IMG/VR virus record: IMGVR_UViG_3300050821_009835
Coordinates: 186,001 to 250,000 of that record
Reading direction: 5' to 3' (one strand)
Length of the DNA stretch: 64,000 nucleotides
Origin: a virus
The notes under the pieces were generated by a model that did not search any database, was not told the origin of the DNA, and worked only from the letters and a program-made list of their open reading frames with translations. The translations under genes and the position numbers were made by a program. This document shows positions 20,114-27,754 of this stretch, one piece after another. Position 1 is the stretch's first letter. Every line of letters starts with the position of its first letter.

Positions 20114-20406
20114 ATGAAGATCTGGCACAAAACCGTGAAAGAACTCCCACCAGCTCAATTTTTCAGACATACGGCCCCGGTATTCAACTAAAAGAACTCC
20201 GTGCTTGGGAAGCAGCAGGCAAACCCGACATCGGTCGCCCCATTCACTTACTCGTTGTCGCCAACATTGATAATCATCCTCGAATCGAACTTTGGAAACA
20301 AGGTACGACTTCAGAGAATTACTTCAAACAGATAGTTTTAGAGTGGTCTTTCGCACCTGATGTCCCCAAAGAATATTGGGCACCACATGCCCAGAAAACT
20401 ACCTGA
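20114..20406 (+). pseudogene. frameshifted small gene
   Basis: From ATG 20114 the frame reads MKIWHKTVKELPPAQFF and soon stops. In the neighbouring frame a protein-like stretch continues without a start codon through QTYGPGIQLKELRAWEA and SFAPDVPKEYWAPH to TGA at 20404. The two join if one T is added to the run of five T near 20155, or if ribosomes slip back one base there. So this is either a broken gene, an assembly/sequencing indel, or programmed frameshifting. The joined product would be about 97 residues of unknown function. Confidence 0.5.
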
Positions 20407-20436
20407 TTTCTGAGTCTTTACCGTAGATTCAAAGCG

Positions 20437-21243
20437 ATGATAAAAAGTGAACTGCTCACCGAGATAACGACGGGCGAAGCACAGCGGTTCATCGCAGATG
20501 ACAACTACGGCTGCGAAGAGAAGCATAACGGCGAACGCCGCACTATCTGCAAAGACGCCTCTGGAATTCGCAATTTCAATCGGGAAGGCAATCCTGGAAA
20601 AGCTCTCCCAGCTCACGTTATTAACGCTCTGATGAGCCACCCGCTCCCGCAATTCATCATCGACGCAGAATATGAAAAAGGCATTGTGGTTGTTTTGGAT
20701 GTGCTGGTCATTGGCGAAGACAACCTGACCACAACGCCCTACAGTGAGCGCAAACGAATTGCTCACAAGCATTTTGAGAATCACTCAATCCTGATCAAGG
20801 TCTGCAAAACTGTAACCGGGAACCGCGCCAAGGCTGCCTTTGTTTTGGAGAAGATGGAAGAAGTAGCGGAAGGCGTCTGCTTCAAGAAACTCGACGCCGT
20901 CTTCATTCAGGGTAAGAACGGCCAACATAAAAAGCTAAAGTTCTGGAAAAGTTTGGACTGCGTGGTGATTGGCCCGAGCCGTCACGACCACAACAGCGTG
21001 GAAGTGGGCTTGTACGACTACTCTGTTATGCTCGCAACGGGTAAGCCACTACTCCGCCGGATCTGTGGAGTGAGTTTAAACGGTAAGCCTTCTGTCAAAA
21101 TTGGTGATACTCTAGAGATAGACTACCTGTACGGAACCAAAAGGCTCGAGGTTGTTCAGCCAAACTTGGTTCGTGTTCGTGACGACAAGCGACCTGAGCA
21201 ATGCACCATCGATCAAATTCAAATCAACAAGAATTTCAAATAG
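20437..21243 (+). CDS. ATP-dependent DNA ligase
   Basis: 268 residues, the size of minimal viral ligases. Nucleotidyltransferase motifs are in order: motif I KHNGER with the lysine near residue 29 that takes the AMP, motif III IIDAEY near 75, a DVLVIG block, motif IV EGVCFKK near 145, and motif V region KLKFWKSLDCVVIG. The last ~70 residues form the OB-fold expected of ligases. It seals nicks in replicated phage DNA. Motif I has Asn where Asp is usual (KxNG instead of KxDG), a tolerated but uncommon change. No extra DNA-binding domain is present. Confidence 0.85.
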   Translation: MIKSELLTEITTGEAQRFIADDNYGCEEKHNGERRTICKDASGIRNFNREGNPGKALPAHVINALMSHPLPQFIIDAEYEKGIVVVLDVLVIGEDNLTTTPYSERKRIAHKHFENHSILIKVCKTVTGNRAKAAFVLEKMEEVAEGVCFKKLDAVFIQGKNGQHKKLKFWKSLDCVVIGPSRHDHNSVEVGLYDYSVMLATGKPLLRRICGVSLNGKPSVKIGDTLEIDYLYGTKRLEVVQPNLVRVRDDKRPEQCTIDQIQINKNFK

Positions 21244-21251
21244 GAGGATTT

Positions 21252-21383
21252 ATGGGAGAAAAGATCAAGCAAGCCGCGTTGGAGCTTTTGGCGCTCTTGG
21301 AAGCCAAGGGCAAGTTGACCATGGATGAATACATTTTGGCTCAGGCTTTGACCACGTTCAAGAACAACACAAAAGCGGATTGA
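21252..21383 (+). CDS. small helical protein
   Basis: 43 residues with an excellent site (AGGAGG, five bases before ATG 21252). Entirely helical (IKQAALELLALLEAKGKL). It follows the ligase stop by eight bases and is probably co-transcribed. Unknown function. Confidence 0.6.
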   Translation: MGEKIKQAALELLALLEAKGKLTMDEYILAQALTTFKNNTKAD

Positions 21384-21385
21384 AG

Positions 21386-21571
21386 ATGAAAGACTTCGAC
21401 ATCGCCCTAAACGAGAGCCAAACAGACAGCTGGTTTTCTGTTTTCTTTCAGGGGGAATTCCACAAGATCCCCATTAAATTCATGCGGGTGTCAGAACGTA
21501 AGGGCCTGTCTGATCTTTTAAGGAAACTATGCAATATACCGTGTGATACGGGCAAAATAAATGAAGAATAA
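21386..21571 (+). CDS. small hypothetical protein
   Basis: 61 residues from ATG 21386; an in-frame TTG at 21380 is possible. Opens MKDFDIALNESQTDSWFSVF. It sits in a string of tightly packed small genes after the ligase and overlaps the next gene by 11 bases. No motif recognised. Confidence 0.5.
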   Translation: MKDFDIALNESQTDSWFSVFFQGEFHKIPIKFMRVSERKGLSDLLRKLCNIPCDTGKINEE

Positions 21572-21797
21572 ACTAGAAATAAAACCGGGCGAGTCGCGCA
21601 CGATGTTCGTGGACAAGTTCAATACTCTGGAAGACCTCAAAATTGCTATTACTAAAGCAGAGATGGTGAGCAATCAAATCGCAGATGTAATCAACGTGGA
21701 TGGTCAGTTCGAGCTTGAGGCTGAATGTCTTAGCGATGGCTCTGTTGTCTACAACGTTGGAATTGTCGGCAATGTTCTCACGAGTTGGCAGGGATAA
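21561..21797 (+). CDS. small hypothetical protein
   Basis: 78 residues, acidic, alpha/beta (KFNTLEDLKIAITKAEMV, then beta strands to the end). It overlaps both neighbours by 11-13 bases, suggesting coupled translation into the RNA ligase fusion. Unknown function. Confidence 0.55.
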   Translation: MKNKLEIKPGESRTMFVDKFNTLEDLKIAITKAEMVSNQIADVINVDGQFELEAECLSDGSVVYNVGIVGNVLTSWQG

Positions 21798-22852
21798 CGT
21801 CCGGGCAATCGCGGCGAAGTTCGAGGCCGCCAGGCAAAAGCGTCGTGGGTAATTTACTGTCTCGAAGTCTGTTTCGCGAGGATGTTTTTAATCGCGACCG
21901 CTACAAGTGTGTCAATTGCGGAATGCCTGGTCAAGATGCTCATCACATTCTAGAACGAAGACTTTGGCCTGACGGCGGTTACCACCTTGACAATGGAGCT
22001 ACAGTTTGTGGTACTTGTCACTTAGAAGCTGAAGCGACGTTGATATCTTGCGACACGCTACGCCATAAAGCCGGAATTTCCCGAGTGATTCTTCCACCCC
22101 ATTTTTATCCAGACCAAGAATACGATAAGTGGGGCAACCCAATACTGCCCAATGGCCAGCGCCTTCGTGGAGAATTATTCGAAGATGCATCTGTTCAGAA
22201 AGTCCTTGCTCCTGTATTGCATCTTTTTACAAATCGAGTCAAGTACCCGCGCACTTGGCATTTGCCCTGGTCACCCGGAGCGACCTCTTACGATCGGATT
22301 CTAGCAACAACTGATCACTGGCGAGGTAAACAAGTAGTTATAACAGAGAAGATGGACGGGGAGAACACAACCCTTTACAAAGACTACGTACATGCAAGGT
22401 CTCTAGATTACAGTCCTCATCCTAGTCGCGACAGAGTTAAGGCATTGTGGGGATCCATACAATCAGATATTCCCGACAACTATCGGGTATGCGCCGAGAA
22501 CGTTACTGCCACGCATTCCATCGCGTATAGCAATCTTCCATCGGTTCTTTTAGTATTCAGCATTTGGGATGGTTTAACTTGTCTCAGTTGGAAAGAGACA
22601 GTGGAGTGGTGCGATTTGTTGGGGTTACGAACAGTTCCTGCACTCTATTGCGGAATGTATGAACCAGGTATGTGCCAGGAACTCTGCAAGCAGCTAGATA
22701 CGGAGAAGCAGGAAGGGCTTGTTGTGCGACCCGATGGACAATTCCACATGAGAGAATTTTCTGATGTCGTGGGCAAATATGTCCGCTCAAATCACGTACA
22801 GACGCACGGTCACTGGATGCGTCAGAAACTGGAGTTTAACAAATGCGTTTAG
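21785..22852 (+). CDS. HNH zinc-finger / RNA ligase fusion
   Basis: 355 residues from TTG 21785; a GTG near 21844 is an alternative start. Residues ~35-100 form an HNH-type module: C42-x2-C45, HHI at 53-55, and C75-x2-C78, preceded by the Y-K-C pattern typical of HNH nucleases. Residues ~155-350 form an Rnl2-type RNA ligase: motif I EKMDGEN with K189, motif III YRVCAENV, IIIa VFSIWDG, motif IV EGLVVRP, motif V GKYVR. It would reseal RNA, while the HNH part could cut or simply bind nucleic acid. This fusion is unusual. It overlaps both neighbours. Confidence 0.8.
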   Translation: MAGITSGQSRRSSRPPGKSVVGNLLSRSLFREDVFNRDRYKCVNCGMPGQDAHHILERRLWPDGGYHLDNGATVCGTCHLEAEATLISCDTLRHKAGISRVILPPHFYPDQEYDKWGNPILPNGQRLRGELFEDASVQKVLAPVLHLFTNRVKYPRTWHLPWSPGATSYDRILATTDHWRGKQVVITEKMDGENTTLYKDYVHARSLDYSPHPSRDRVKALWGSIQSDIPDNYRVCAENVTATHSIAYSNLPSVLLVFSIWDGLTCLSWKETVEWCDLLGLRTVPALYCGMYEPGMCQELCKQLDTEKQEGLVVRPDGQFHMREFSDVVGKYVRSNHVQTHGHWMRQKLEFNKCV

Positions 22853-23286
22853 AGATTAAGCAATGTAAGCGAACCCGCACAATGCAGCCCGACCTTGGGT
22901 GCCCCTATGATTACACTGAACGCTGGACGGAGCATTGGCTCCATTTTGATGACTACTTAGAGCGTTTGCGATTTCACAACAGAATCATGGATTTGAAACC
23001 CAAGGTTAAGGAGGCTATCGAAACGCGGCGAAATATTGCTATCGAGGAAGCGCAAAAGGTTTTAACTAAGTGGCAGGCTCGATATGAGCTTGAAAAAGAA
23101 ATCTGGGATCATAGGTCCAAGTGGGGAAAATTCTGGAATGTAGAGCCTGATAAACCTTACCTAGAAATCAAAGGGATTCCCGTTTCTGATGTTGAGACGT
23201 TCATTCAGAACGTAAATTCCAATGTTGACCTTTTTTACGGCCCGATTCAAGAGTATGTCTACAAAGGCATCTGGAATTTTGCGTAG
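22843..23286 (+). CDS. hypothetical protein
   Basis: 147 residues, overlapping the RNA ligase end by ten bases, so probably translated with it. Charged and helical in the middle (KVKEAIETRRNIAIEEAQKV), with many aromatic residues. No recognised motif; association with the RNA ligase is inferred only from the overlap. Confidence 0.6.
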   Translation: MRLEIKQCKRTRTMQPDLGCPYDYTERWTEHWLHFDDYLERLRFHNRIMDLKPKVKEAIETRRNIAIEEAQKVLTKWQARYELEKEIWDHRSKWGKFWNVEPDKPYLEIKGIPVSDVETFIQNVNSNVDLFYGPIQEYVYKGIWNFA

Positions 23287-23337
23287 GAAACTAGGACCAC
23301 GAGGTATCAACGGTATCAAATCATAGGAGTGTGTCCA

Positions 23338-23544
23338 GTGGCTCAGAAGTTACTTTCACAAGCAGGTAAGGAAGAATTGGCACTCGCTCTTCTTTTGCTT
23401 AAAGACTTCAAGTGTGGAGAGAAGTTCGATGTGGATGTTACACGGTCAATTCTTGAGTTAGCCCAAGAGCTGGGTGTTCTCAAAGAATTTTCCGCTTTAC
23501 TATCCAAATTGCCTCCAATGAAAGTAATCCCGCGATATGAATGA
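23338..23544 (+). CDS. small helical protein
   Basis: 68 residues from GTG 23338, chosen because AGGAG lies eight bases before it; GTG 23329 lies inside that site. Helical, Leu-rich (GKEELALALLLLKDFKCGEK). Overlaps the next gene by eight bases. Unknown. Confidence 0.55.
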   Translation: MAQKLLSQAGKEELALALLLLKDFKCGEKFDVDVTRSILELAQELGVLKEFSALLSKLPPMKVIPRYE

Positions 23545-23740
23545 AATCAACTACAACTGCTGCGGGCATAAATGCCATGATGGGAGAGGGCTTAATCCCT
23601 GGGTCGAAGTCTGCGTTGTTTGTGGTTGCCGGAATGAAAAATACAATCCCAATGTGCCTCTCCCGGAGACTATGGAGGAGCTGTTGAACTGGGATAATCC
23701 CGATCTCTCGCTCCGACCTGAGAAATACCGAAACCTTTAG
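23537..23740 (+). CDS. small zinc-ribbon-like protein
   Basis: 67 residues. Cys/His spacing NCCGHKCHDG followed by VEVCVVCGCRNEKY suggests a zinc-binding knuckle. Overlaps the previous gene. Function unknown; small zinc proteins recur throughout this window. Confidence 0.6.
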   Translation: MNEINYNCCGHKCHDGRGLNPWVEVCVVCGCRNEKYNPNVPLPETMEELLNWDNPDLSLRPEKYRNL

Positions 23741-23744
23741 TGAT

Positions 23745-25316
23745 ATGAAAAAACTCCTCAGCAATTTTTTCTTGGTGATTTTGCTTGCTTCAGCAAGTTT
23801 AGCCCAGATTCAGTCTAGTTTCTTTGGTATGAATCAATCTCATTCCATTGTTTGCCCAAATACTCCACTCAGTTTACAGTATCCGTTGTACGGAGTAAAT
23901 GCAGCACTTAGAGATTGGAATTTATGCACTACTCAGTGGGCAGACATAAATTCTGCTAATGGTGTGTACAATTTCGCAAGTCTAGATGGTCTTTTGGCAG
24001 GAGCAAAGTCAAAAAACGTAGATGTGTACATCACGCTAGGAGCTACCCCCAACTGGATATCCTCCAAACCAACAGACACTGCTTGCGACAGAGCCAACAG
24101 CTTCGGTCAACCTGCCGGAATGTGCGATCCTCCTTCCGATATAAACCCAGATGGTACGGGTACGGATACAGCTTGGAGAGCATTCATTACCGCACTAGTT
24201 ACTCATGTAAGCACCAGTAGCTATCTTCAGACGCATGCTCATATCATGTTTTACGAAATTTGGTCTGAGTTTTCTCGTTCAGATAGCATAGGGACCGCAA
24301 CTTGCAATGCCACAGGACCTACCTGTAGCTACCGGGGGACATTCGCCCAGATGCTCAGAATGACGCAAGATTTAAGATGCATAGTAGAAGGTTTTCCAAA
24401 TGATCCAATCACGGCGTTAAATACCACCTGCGGTAACGATAAAACCATGCCAGTAAGAGGGTTAGATCCAACAGCTAGAATAGCAGAAGGTGACGCTGGT
24501 GACACTCCTCTGGATAACGGTAACATTGTCATGCAGAACTATCTGTACTGCAATAATAATCCTCCAGTAAACAGCCAATGTAACTATGGATCTGCGGGAA
24601 GTGCAGCGACAGATATAATCGACGGTCATCCCTACTTTACCAGCCACGTCCCAGAAGCCCTAATTCCCGTACTTGCAGACATGATCTCCCGCCTGTCATT
24701 GACAGATCAAGCTAAACTTCGATTTGCCAGCGAAGGATCGTGGGGACAGAATTCAACTGTAAATGACCCTATGCTTCAAGCCGCGTATGTCCCAAGATGG
24801 TTTGCTGTTTTATTGATACAAAAGTTTGACAGAGGATACTGGTGGTCGTGGGACGGTGCTGGTGCTGGGGGAAATGGGGGTTTGTGGAACTCGGTTTCCA
24901 TGACTTTTCCTCCCAATCAGTGCAACACAATTGATCCTGTAGTAGGAGGATATGATTGCACAGGTGGGACGGCATTTAGAACTACTATACAGTGGTTTGT
25001 TGGAAATACGGTAACAGGAATAACCTGCCCCACTAGTTGCAGCAACCCAACGTTGGGCGTCTATACCATGACATTCACAGGGGTCAACGGTCAGACGTTT
25101 GTCATGGTGTGGGATAGTTCTCAAACCTCTCCTTGCAGCAATCCCATGTGTGGGCAAACCCCGCTTCCTACATTACCATTTCAAGCAGCAAATTGGCAGG
25201 ATGTTTTAGGAAATAACTATAGCGGGCAGCCAAAAACAATTGGCGCGAGTCCCATTTGGTTAGTAAAGGGAACTGGACCGCTGGCACCACAAAATCTAGG
25301 AGCAATCGTAAATTAA
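23745..25316 (+). CDS. secreted glycoside-hydrolase-like TIM-barrel protein
   Basis: 523 residues with a clear signal peptide (MKKLLSNFFLVILLASASLA, cut after ~20). The body has the strand order of a clan-A type barrel: WADINSANGVYNFASLDGLL, VDVYITLGATPNW, FYEIWSEFSRS as the acid/base glutamate position, a DIIDGHPYF block, and FASEGSWGQ as a candidate nucleophile. The C-terminal ~110 residues look like an accessory beta-domain. Such enzymes cut plant, fungal or bacterial polysaccharides outside the cell. A Sec-exported hydrolase in a phage is rare: an auxiliary metabolic gene or capsule/biofilm enzyme. Substrate unknown. Confidence 0.7.
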   Translation: MKKLLSNFFLVILLASASLAQIQSSFFGMNQSHSIVCPNTPLSLQYPLYGVNAALRDWNLCTTQWADINSANGVYNFASLDGLLAGAKSKNVDVYITLGATPNWISSKPTDTACDRANSFGQPAGMCDPPSDINPDGTGTDTAWRAFITALVTHVSTSSYLQTHAHIMFYEIWSEFSRSDSIGTATCNATGPTCSYRGTFAQMLRMTQDLRCIVEGFPNDPITALNTTCGNDKTMPVRGLDPTARIAEGDAGDTPLDNGNIVMQNYLYCNNNPPVNSQCNYGSAGSAATDIIDGHPYFTSHVPEALIPVLADMISRLSLTDQAKLRFASEGSWGQNSTVNDPMLQAAYVPRWFAVLLIQKFDRGYWWSWDGAGAGGNGGLWNSVSMTFPPNQCNTIDPVVGGYDCTGGTAFRTTIQWFVGNTVTGITCPTSCSNPTLGVYTMTFTGVNGQTFVMVWDSSQTSPCSNPMCGQTPLPTLPFQAANWQDVLGNNYSGQPKTIGASPIWLVKGTGPLAPQNLGAIVN

Positions 25317-25326
25317 CGGAGGGAAA

Positions 25327-25584
25327 ATGTTTGTTAAAGATCAAGTAGTTAAAATCCAAAAGGGCCAGAACCATCCATATGTACAGGTCGAGTCTGGGCC
25401 ATTTAAATTCGTCAACAGCCCCGAGGATTCTTATCAAGGTTGGATCCTTCTCGAAAAACATCATAATCCATGCAGTGAAACACTCTCCGTTTGCTTCAAA
25501 GAAATTGACGCAATTTTAGCTTCAGAAGAAGAAATAGCAACTATGACGCAAGGACGGATAAACTTCCATGAGTCTAGCTTCTGA
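25327..25584 (+). CDS. hypothetical protein
   Basis: 85 residues with GGAGG five bases before the ATG. Starts MFVKDQVVKIQKGQNHPYVQ, a small beta-barrel-like pattern (SH3/KOW-like impression only). Overlaps the next gene by 17 bases. Unknown function. Confidence 0.6.
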   Translation: MFVKDQVVKIQKGQNHPYVQVESGPFKFVNSPEDSYQGWILLEKHHNPCSETLSVCFKEIDAILASEEEIATMTQGRINFHESSF

Positions 25585-25888
25585 GGAGTTTGCCAACAAA
25601 TATTTAAATAAATTCTGGATAGAATCTAGCACGGCGGTCTTCACTCGTGAGGAAATCGATGTGCTCAACCGCACTGGACATATCACGGGGGATACAGCGC
25701 AACTTCTTTTGGAACTTTGTTATGATCCTGTACGAGATCTTCATGACTACGCTTGCATCTTCCATAACCGCCATGAGTCTATCCCCTATAATGGAGAACA
25801 GTTGATGGGACTGAAACGTCTTGCTGCCACCCTCATGACTCGGGACGAGCCAAACGGGCTTCGCCAAAATAAATGGATGAAAGGGTAA
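25568..25888 (+). CDS. hypothetical protein
   Basis: 106 residues, helical, basic at the end (NKWMKG). Overlaps the preceding gene by 17 bases. It is the last protein gene before the structured RNA segment. No motif recognised. Confidence 0.6.
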   Translation: MSLASEEFANKYLNKFWIESSTAVFTREEIDVLNRTGHITGDTAQLLLELCYDPVRDLHDYACIFHNRHESIPYNGEQLMGLKRLAATLMTRDEPNGLRQNKWMKG

Positions 25889-25909
25889 ATCTTCCCGCTA
25901 CGGAGTATT

Positions 25910-25915
25910 TATACT
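25910..25915 (+). promoter_or_regulatory. -10 box for the structured RNA
   Basis: TATACT, one base from the bacterial consensus, ends six bases before the expected RNA 5' end near 25921. No good -35 box is seen 16-18 bases upstream, so a phage or activator-dependent promoter is possible. Confidence 0.45.
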
Positions 25916-25916
25916 A

Positions 25917-26232
25917 GAGACGGTTTGGCTGAACAACACGCAGCCAGCGTGTAAAGCACGGGTCGTGCCGCTGAAAAGCGAAGAAAGTGCGATCTGGTGA
26001 TACAGTCAATGCCGCGTAAGGCTGAACACCACTGGATTGTACAATCTAGATGGGCGTAAGAACCGGACAAATCGACATACTCGATGATGGCTGTATCCGG
26101 TTGGGAGGCACCAATCCTTCCCTAGCTGCCGCAAGGCGACTCGTATGGCTGATCCCCTTCGAGGCTAGTGGCCGAATAACGCGACACTGGTTAAGGTTTT
26201 GGGGTAATCATTAGTCCCCACGCCGTCTTTTT
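25917..26232 (+). ncRNA. structured RNA of unknown class (~310 nt)
   Basis: No protein gene fits here, but helices are dense. A closing helix pairs GAGACGG (25917-25923) with CCGTCTT (26223-26229). Inside: ACACGC/GCGTGT (25936-25952), whose AGCC loop can pair with GGCT at 25927, a pseudoknot; GCACG/CGTGC (25956-25968); CGCT-GAAA-AGCG (25969-25980); CTGGATT/AATCTAG (26032-26049); AACCGGA/TCCGGTT (26061-26102) enclosing ATCGA/TCGAT (26071-26085); CTAGC/GCTAG (26122-26168) enclosing GCC-GCAA-GGC (26128-26137); GGGG/CCCC (26201-26219), then TTTTT. It matches no tmRNA, RNase P or intron core that I know. Role unknown. Confidence 0.7.
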
Positions 26233-26242
26233 CATTATTGCC

Positions 26243-26290
26243 ACGGCCTCTGACCCTTGTTATAAAGGGACCTCCTCAGAGGCCGTTTTT
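26243..26290 (+). terminator. strong terminator with branched loop
   Basis: A perfect 11-bp stem ACGGCCTCTGA/TCAGAGGCCGT (26243-26253 with 26276-26286) is followed by TTTT and TATAG. Its loop holds a second hairpin CCCTT/AAGGG (26254-26269), leaving ACCTCC (26270-26275) unpaired, identical to the anti-Shine-Dalgarno core. Whether this 3' part belongs to the upstream RNA or stands alone is not clear. Confidence 0.8.
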
Positions 26291-26333
26291 ATAGCCGTTT
26301 TGTTGTAGAGAGTCGTAGAATGTTAGCATCAAC

Positions 26334-26552
26334 ATGACAGGCGAACGTCTATCTAAAACCCAAGAACTCATCGAGCTAATTTTGGCAGATCTATATAAAC
26401 GAGAAATCCTCTCAACGGTAACTCATATCCCAACGATTCTTCTGTATTCCCCAGATCAACTGCGGAAGATGTTAAACAAACACTTATCCGGGCGTTGTTT
26501 ATCTCAGAATAAAGAAACCTCTTCCGAGATAAGACTTCTCGGGAGAAAGTAA
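26334..26552 (+). CDS. small hypothetical protein
   Basis: 72 residues, basic, helical (ELIELILADLYKREIL). No clear ribosome-binding site. A GTAGAAT element (26315-26321) just upstream may be a promoter. Lies between the RNA segment and the Clp-type ATPase. Unknown. Confidence 0.45.
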   Translation: MTGERLSKTQELIELILADLYKREILSTVTHIPTILLYSPDQLRKMLNKHLSGRCLSQNKETSSEIRLLGRK

Positions 26553-26579
26553 ATTTTAGGACACAATACAGAGGCACTC

Positions 26580-27752
26580 ATGATGGGAACGGGCGTAAAA
26601 GCAGCAAAACTTGACCCCAAAAAGAAGTCCAACGATGCTGTAGAATTTGAAAAAGCTCTCCAGCGCAAAATCGTCGGCCAGGAAGCTGCCGTCGAGAAGA
26701 TGGTTGAAATCTACCAGATGTTCCTGGCTGGGTTGAATCCTCCGGGACGGCCCGTCGGCAATCTGCTTTTTCTCGGACCCACCGGAACTGGTAAAACGCG
26801 AGTCGTGGAAGCCATGGCCGAGAGTCTGTTTGGAGATGCACGCGCCTGCATCAAAATTGATTGTGCAGAATTTCAGCACTCTCACGAAATCGCCAAATTA
26901 GTGGGTTCTCCTCCAGGATATCTTGGTCATCGTGAAACTCACCCCGTTCTTACTCAAGAAGCATTGAATCAATGGCATACGGGTACGCTGAAACTCTCTA
27001 TTCTCCTTTTTGACGAAATTGAAAAGGCTTCGGATGCCCTCTGGCAGTTGCTGCTCGGTATTCTCGACAAAGCCACGCTAACTCTCGGCGATAACCACCG
27101 AGTGGATCTGTCACAGTGCATCATCATCATGACCTCAAATCTAGGAGCAAGTGAGATGTCAAAGCTCCAGGGCGACGAAGAGAGGATGGGTTTTTCCAAA
27201 AAGATTGAGCTCGAAGATGTAGATGATGATAAGATAGAGGCAGAGGCCAAAGAAGCTTGTAAAAGAAAATTCACCCCGGAATTTATGAATCGTATCGACA
27301 AAATTGTAACTTTCAAAACTCTGCGAGAGGCGCATCTGAAGCAGATTCTAGACATTGAGATTGGCATGGTGCAACAACGTGTGTTGATGGCCTCTGCTGG
27401 TAATCAATTTGTCTTCAAATGTGATGATTTAGCCAAGAATTTTTTGCTCAAAGAAGGTTCGGATGCAAAATATGGTGCACGCCACTTAAAGCGGGCGATC
27501 GAAAGATTCTTAGTTTTCCCTCTAGCTAATCTTGTTGCAACAAAACAGGTTAAATTGGGCGATCTTATTCTTGTTTCTCTGGATAAAGAAGGTAAGGAAT
27601 TAACCTTTACCAAAGAAGCGGAAAACGCCATGGTGGAAGCCTTGATGGCAACTTACGGTCGAGAGTCCATTGTACCAGCAACTCCCCTTGCTAAACCGTA
27701 TGAATTTGGAAAAGAAAAGCCGCTAACTGCAACTAAGCCATATTACATATGA
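26580..27752 (+). CDS. Clp-type AAA+ ATPase (single ring)
   Basis: 390 residues from ATG 26580 (GAGG about five bases upstream; ATG 26583 also possible). One AAA+ module of the ClpB/ClpA second-domain type: Walker A GPTGTGKT at 66-73, pore loop SPPGYLGH, Walker B ILLFDEIEKA near 142, sensor 1 MTSNLG, arginine finger FMNRID, sensor 2 GARHLKRAIE. Such ATPases unfold or remodel proteins. It lacks the first ATPase ring and N-domain of ClpA/B and the zinc domain of ClpX. A phage unfoldase or a partner of a host protease are both possible. Target unknown. Confidence 0.85.
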   Translation: MMGTGVKAAKLDPKKKSNDAVEFEKALQRKIVGQEAAVEKMVEIYQMFLAGLNPPGRPVGNLLFLGPTGTGKTRVVEAMAESLFGDARACIKIDCAEFQHSHEIAKLVGSPPGYLGHRETHPVLTQEALNQWHTGTLKLSILLFDEIEKASDALWQLLLGILDKATLTLGDNHRVDLSQCIIIMTSNLGASEMSKLQGDEERMGFSKKIELEDVDDDKIEAEAKEACKRKFTPEFMNRIDKIVTFKTLREAHLKQILDIEIGMVQQRVLMASAGNQFVFKCDDLAKNFLLKEGSDAKYGARHLKRAIERFLVFPLANLVATKQVKLGDLILVSLDKEGKELTFTKEAENAMVEALMATYGRESIVPATPLAKPYEFGKEKPLTATKPYYI

Positions 27753-27754
27753 AC

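Noticed and set aside
20338-20784. 148-codon minus-strand frame opposite the DNA ligase
   Set aside because: It mirrors the ligase gene, whose catalytic motifs are clear; no ribosome-binding site or family pattern.
25917-26232. Group I intron, tmRNA, RNase P RNA or CRISPR-related RNA
   Set aside because: No P7-type core, no tRNA-like ends, no conserved RNase P P4 sequence, no repeats, and the segment does not interrupt a gene.
26556-27367. Minus-strand frames of 87-132 codons opposite the Clp-type ATPase
   Set aside because: Shadows of a gene with full Walker and sensor motifs.
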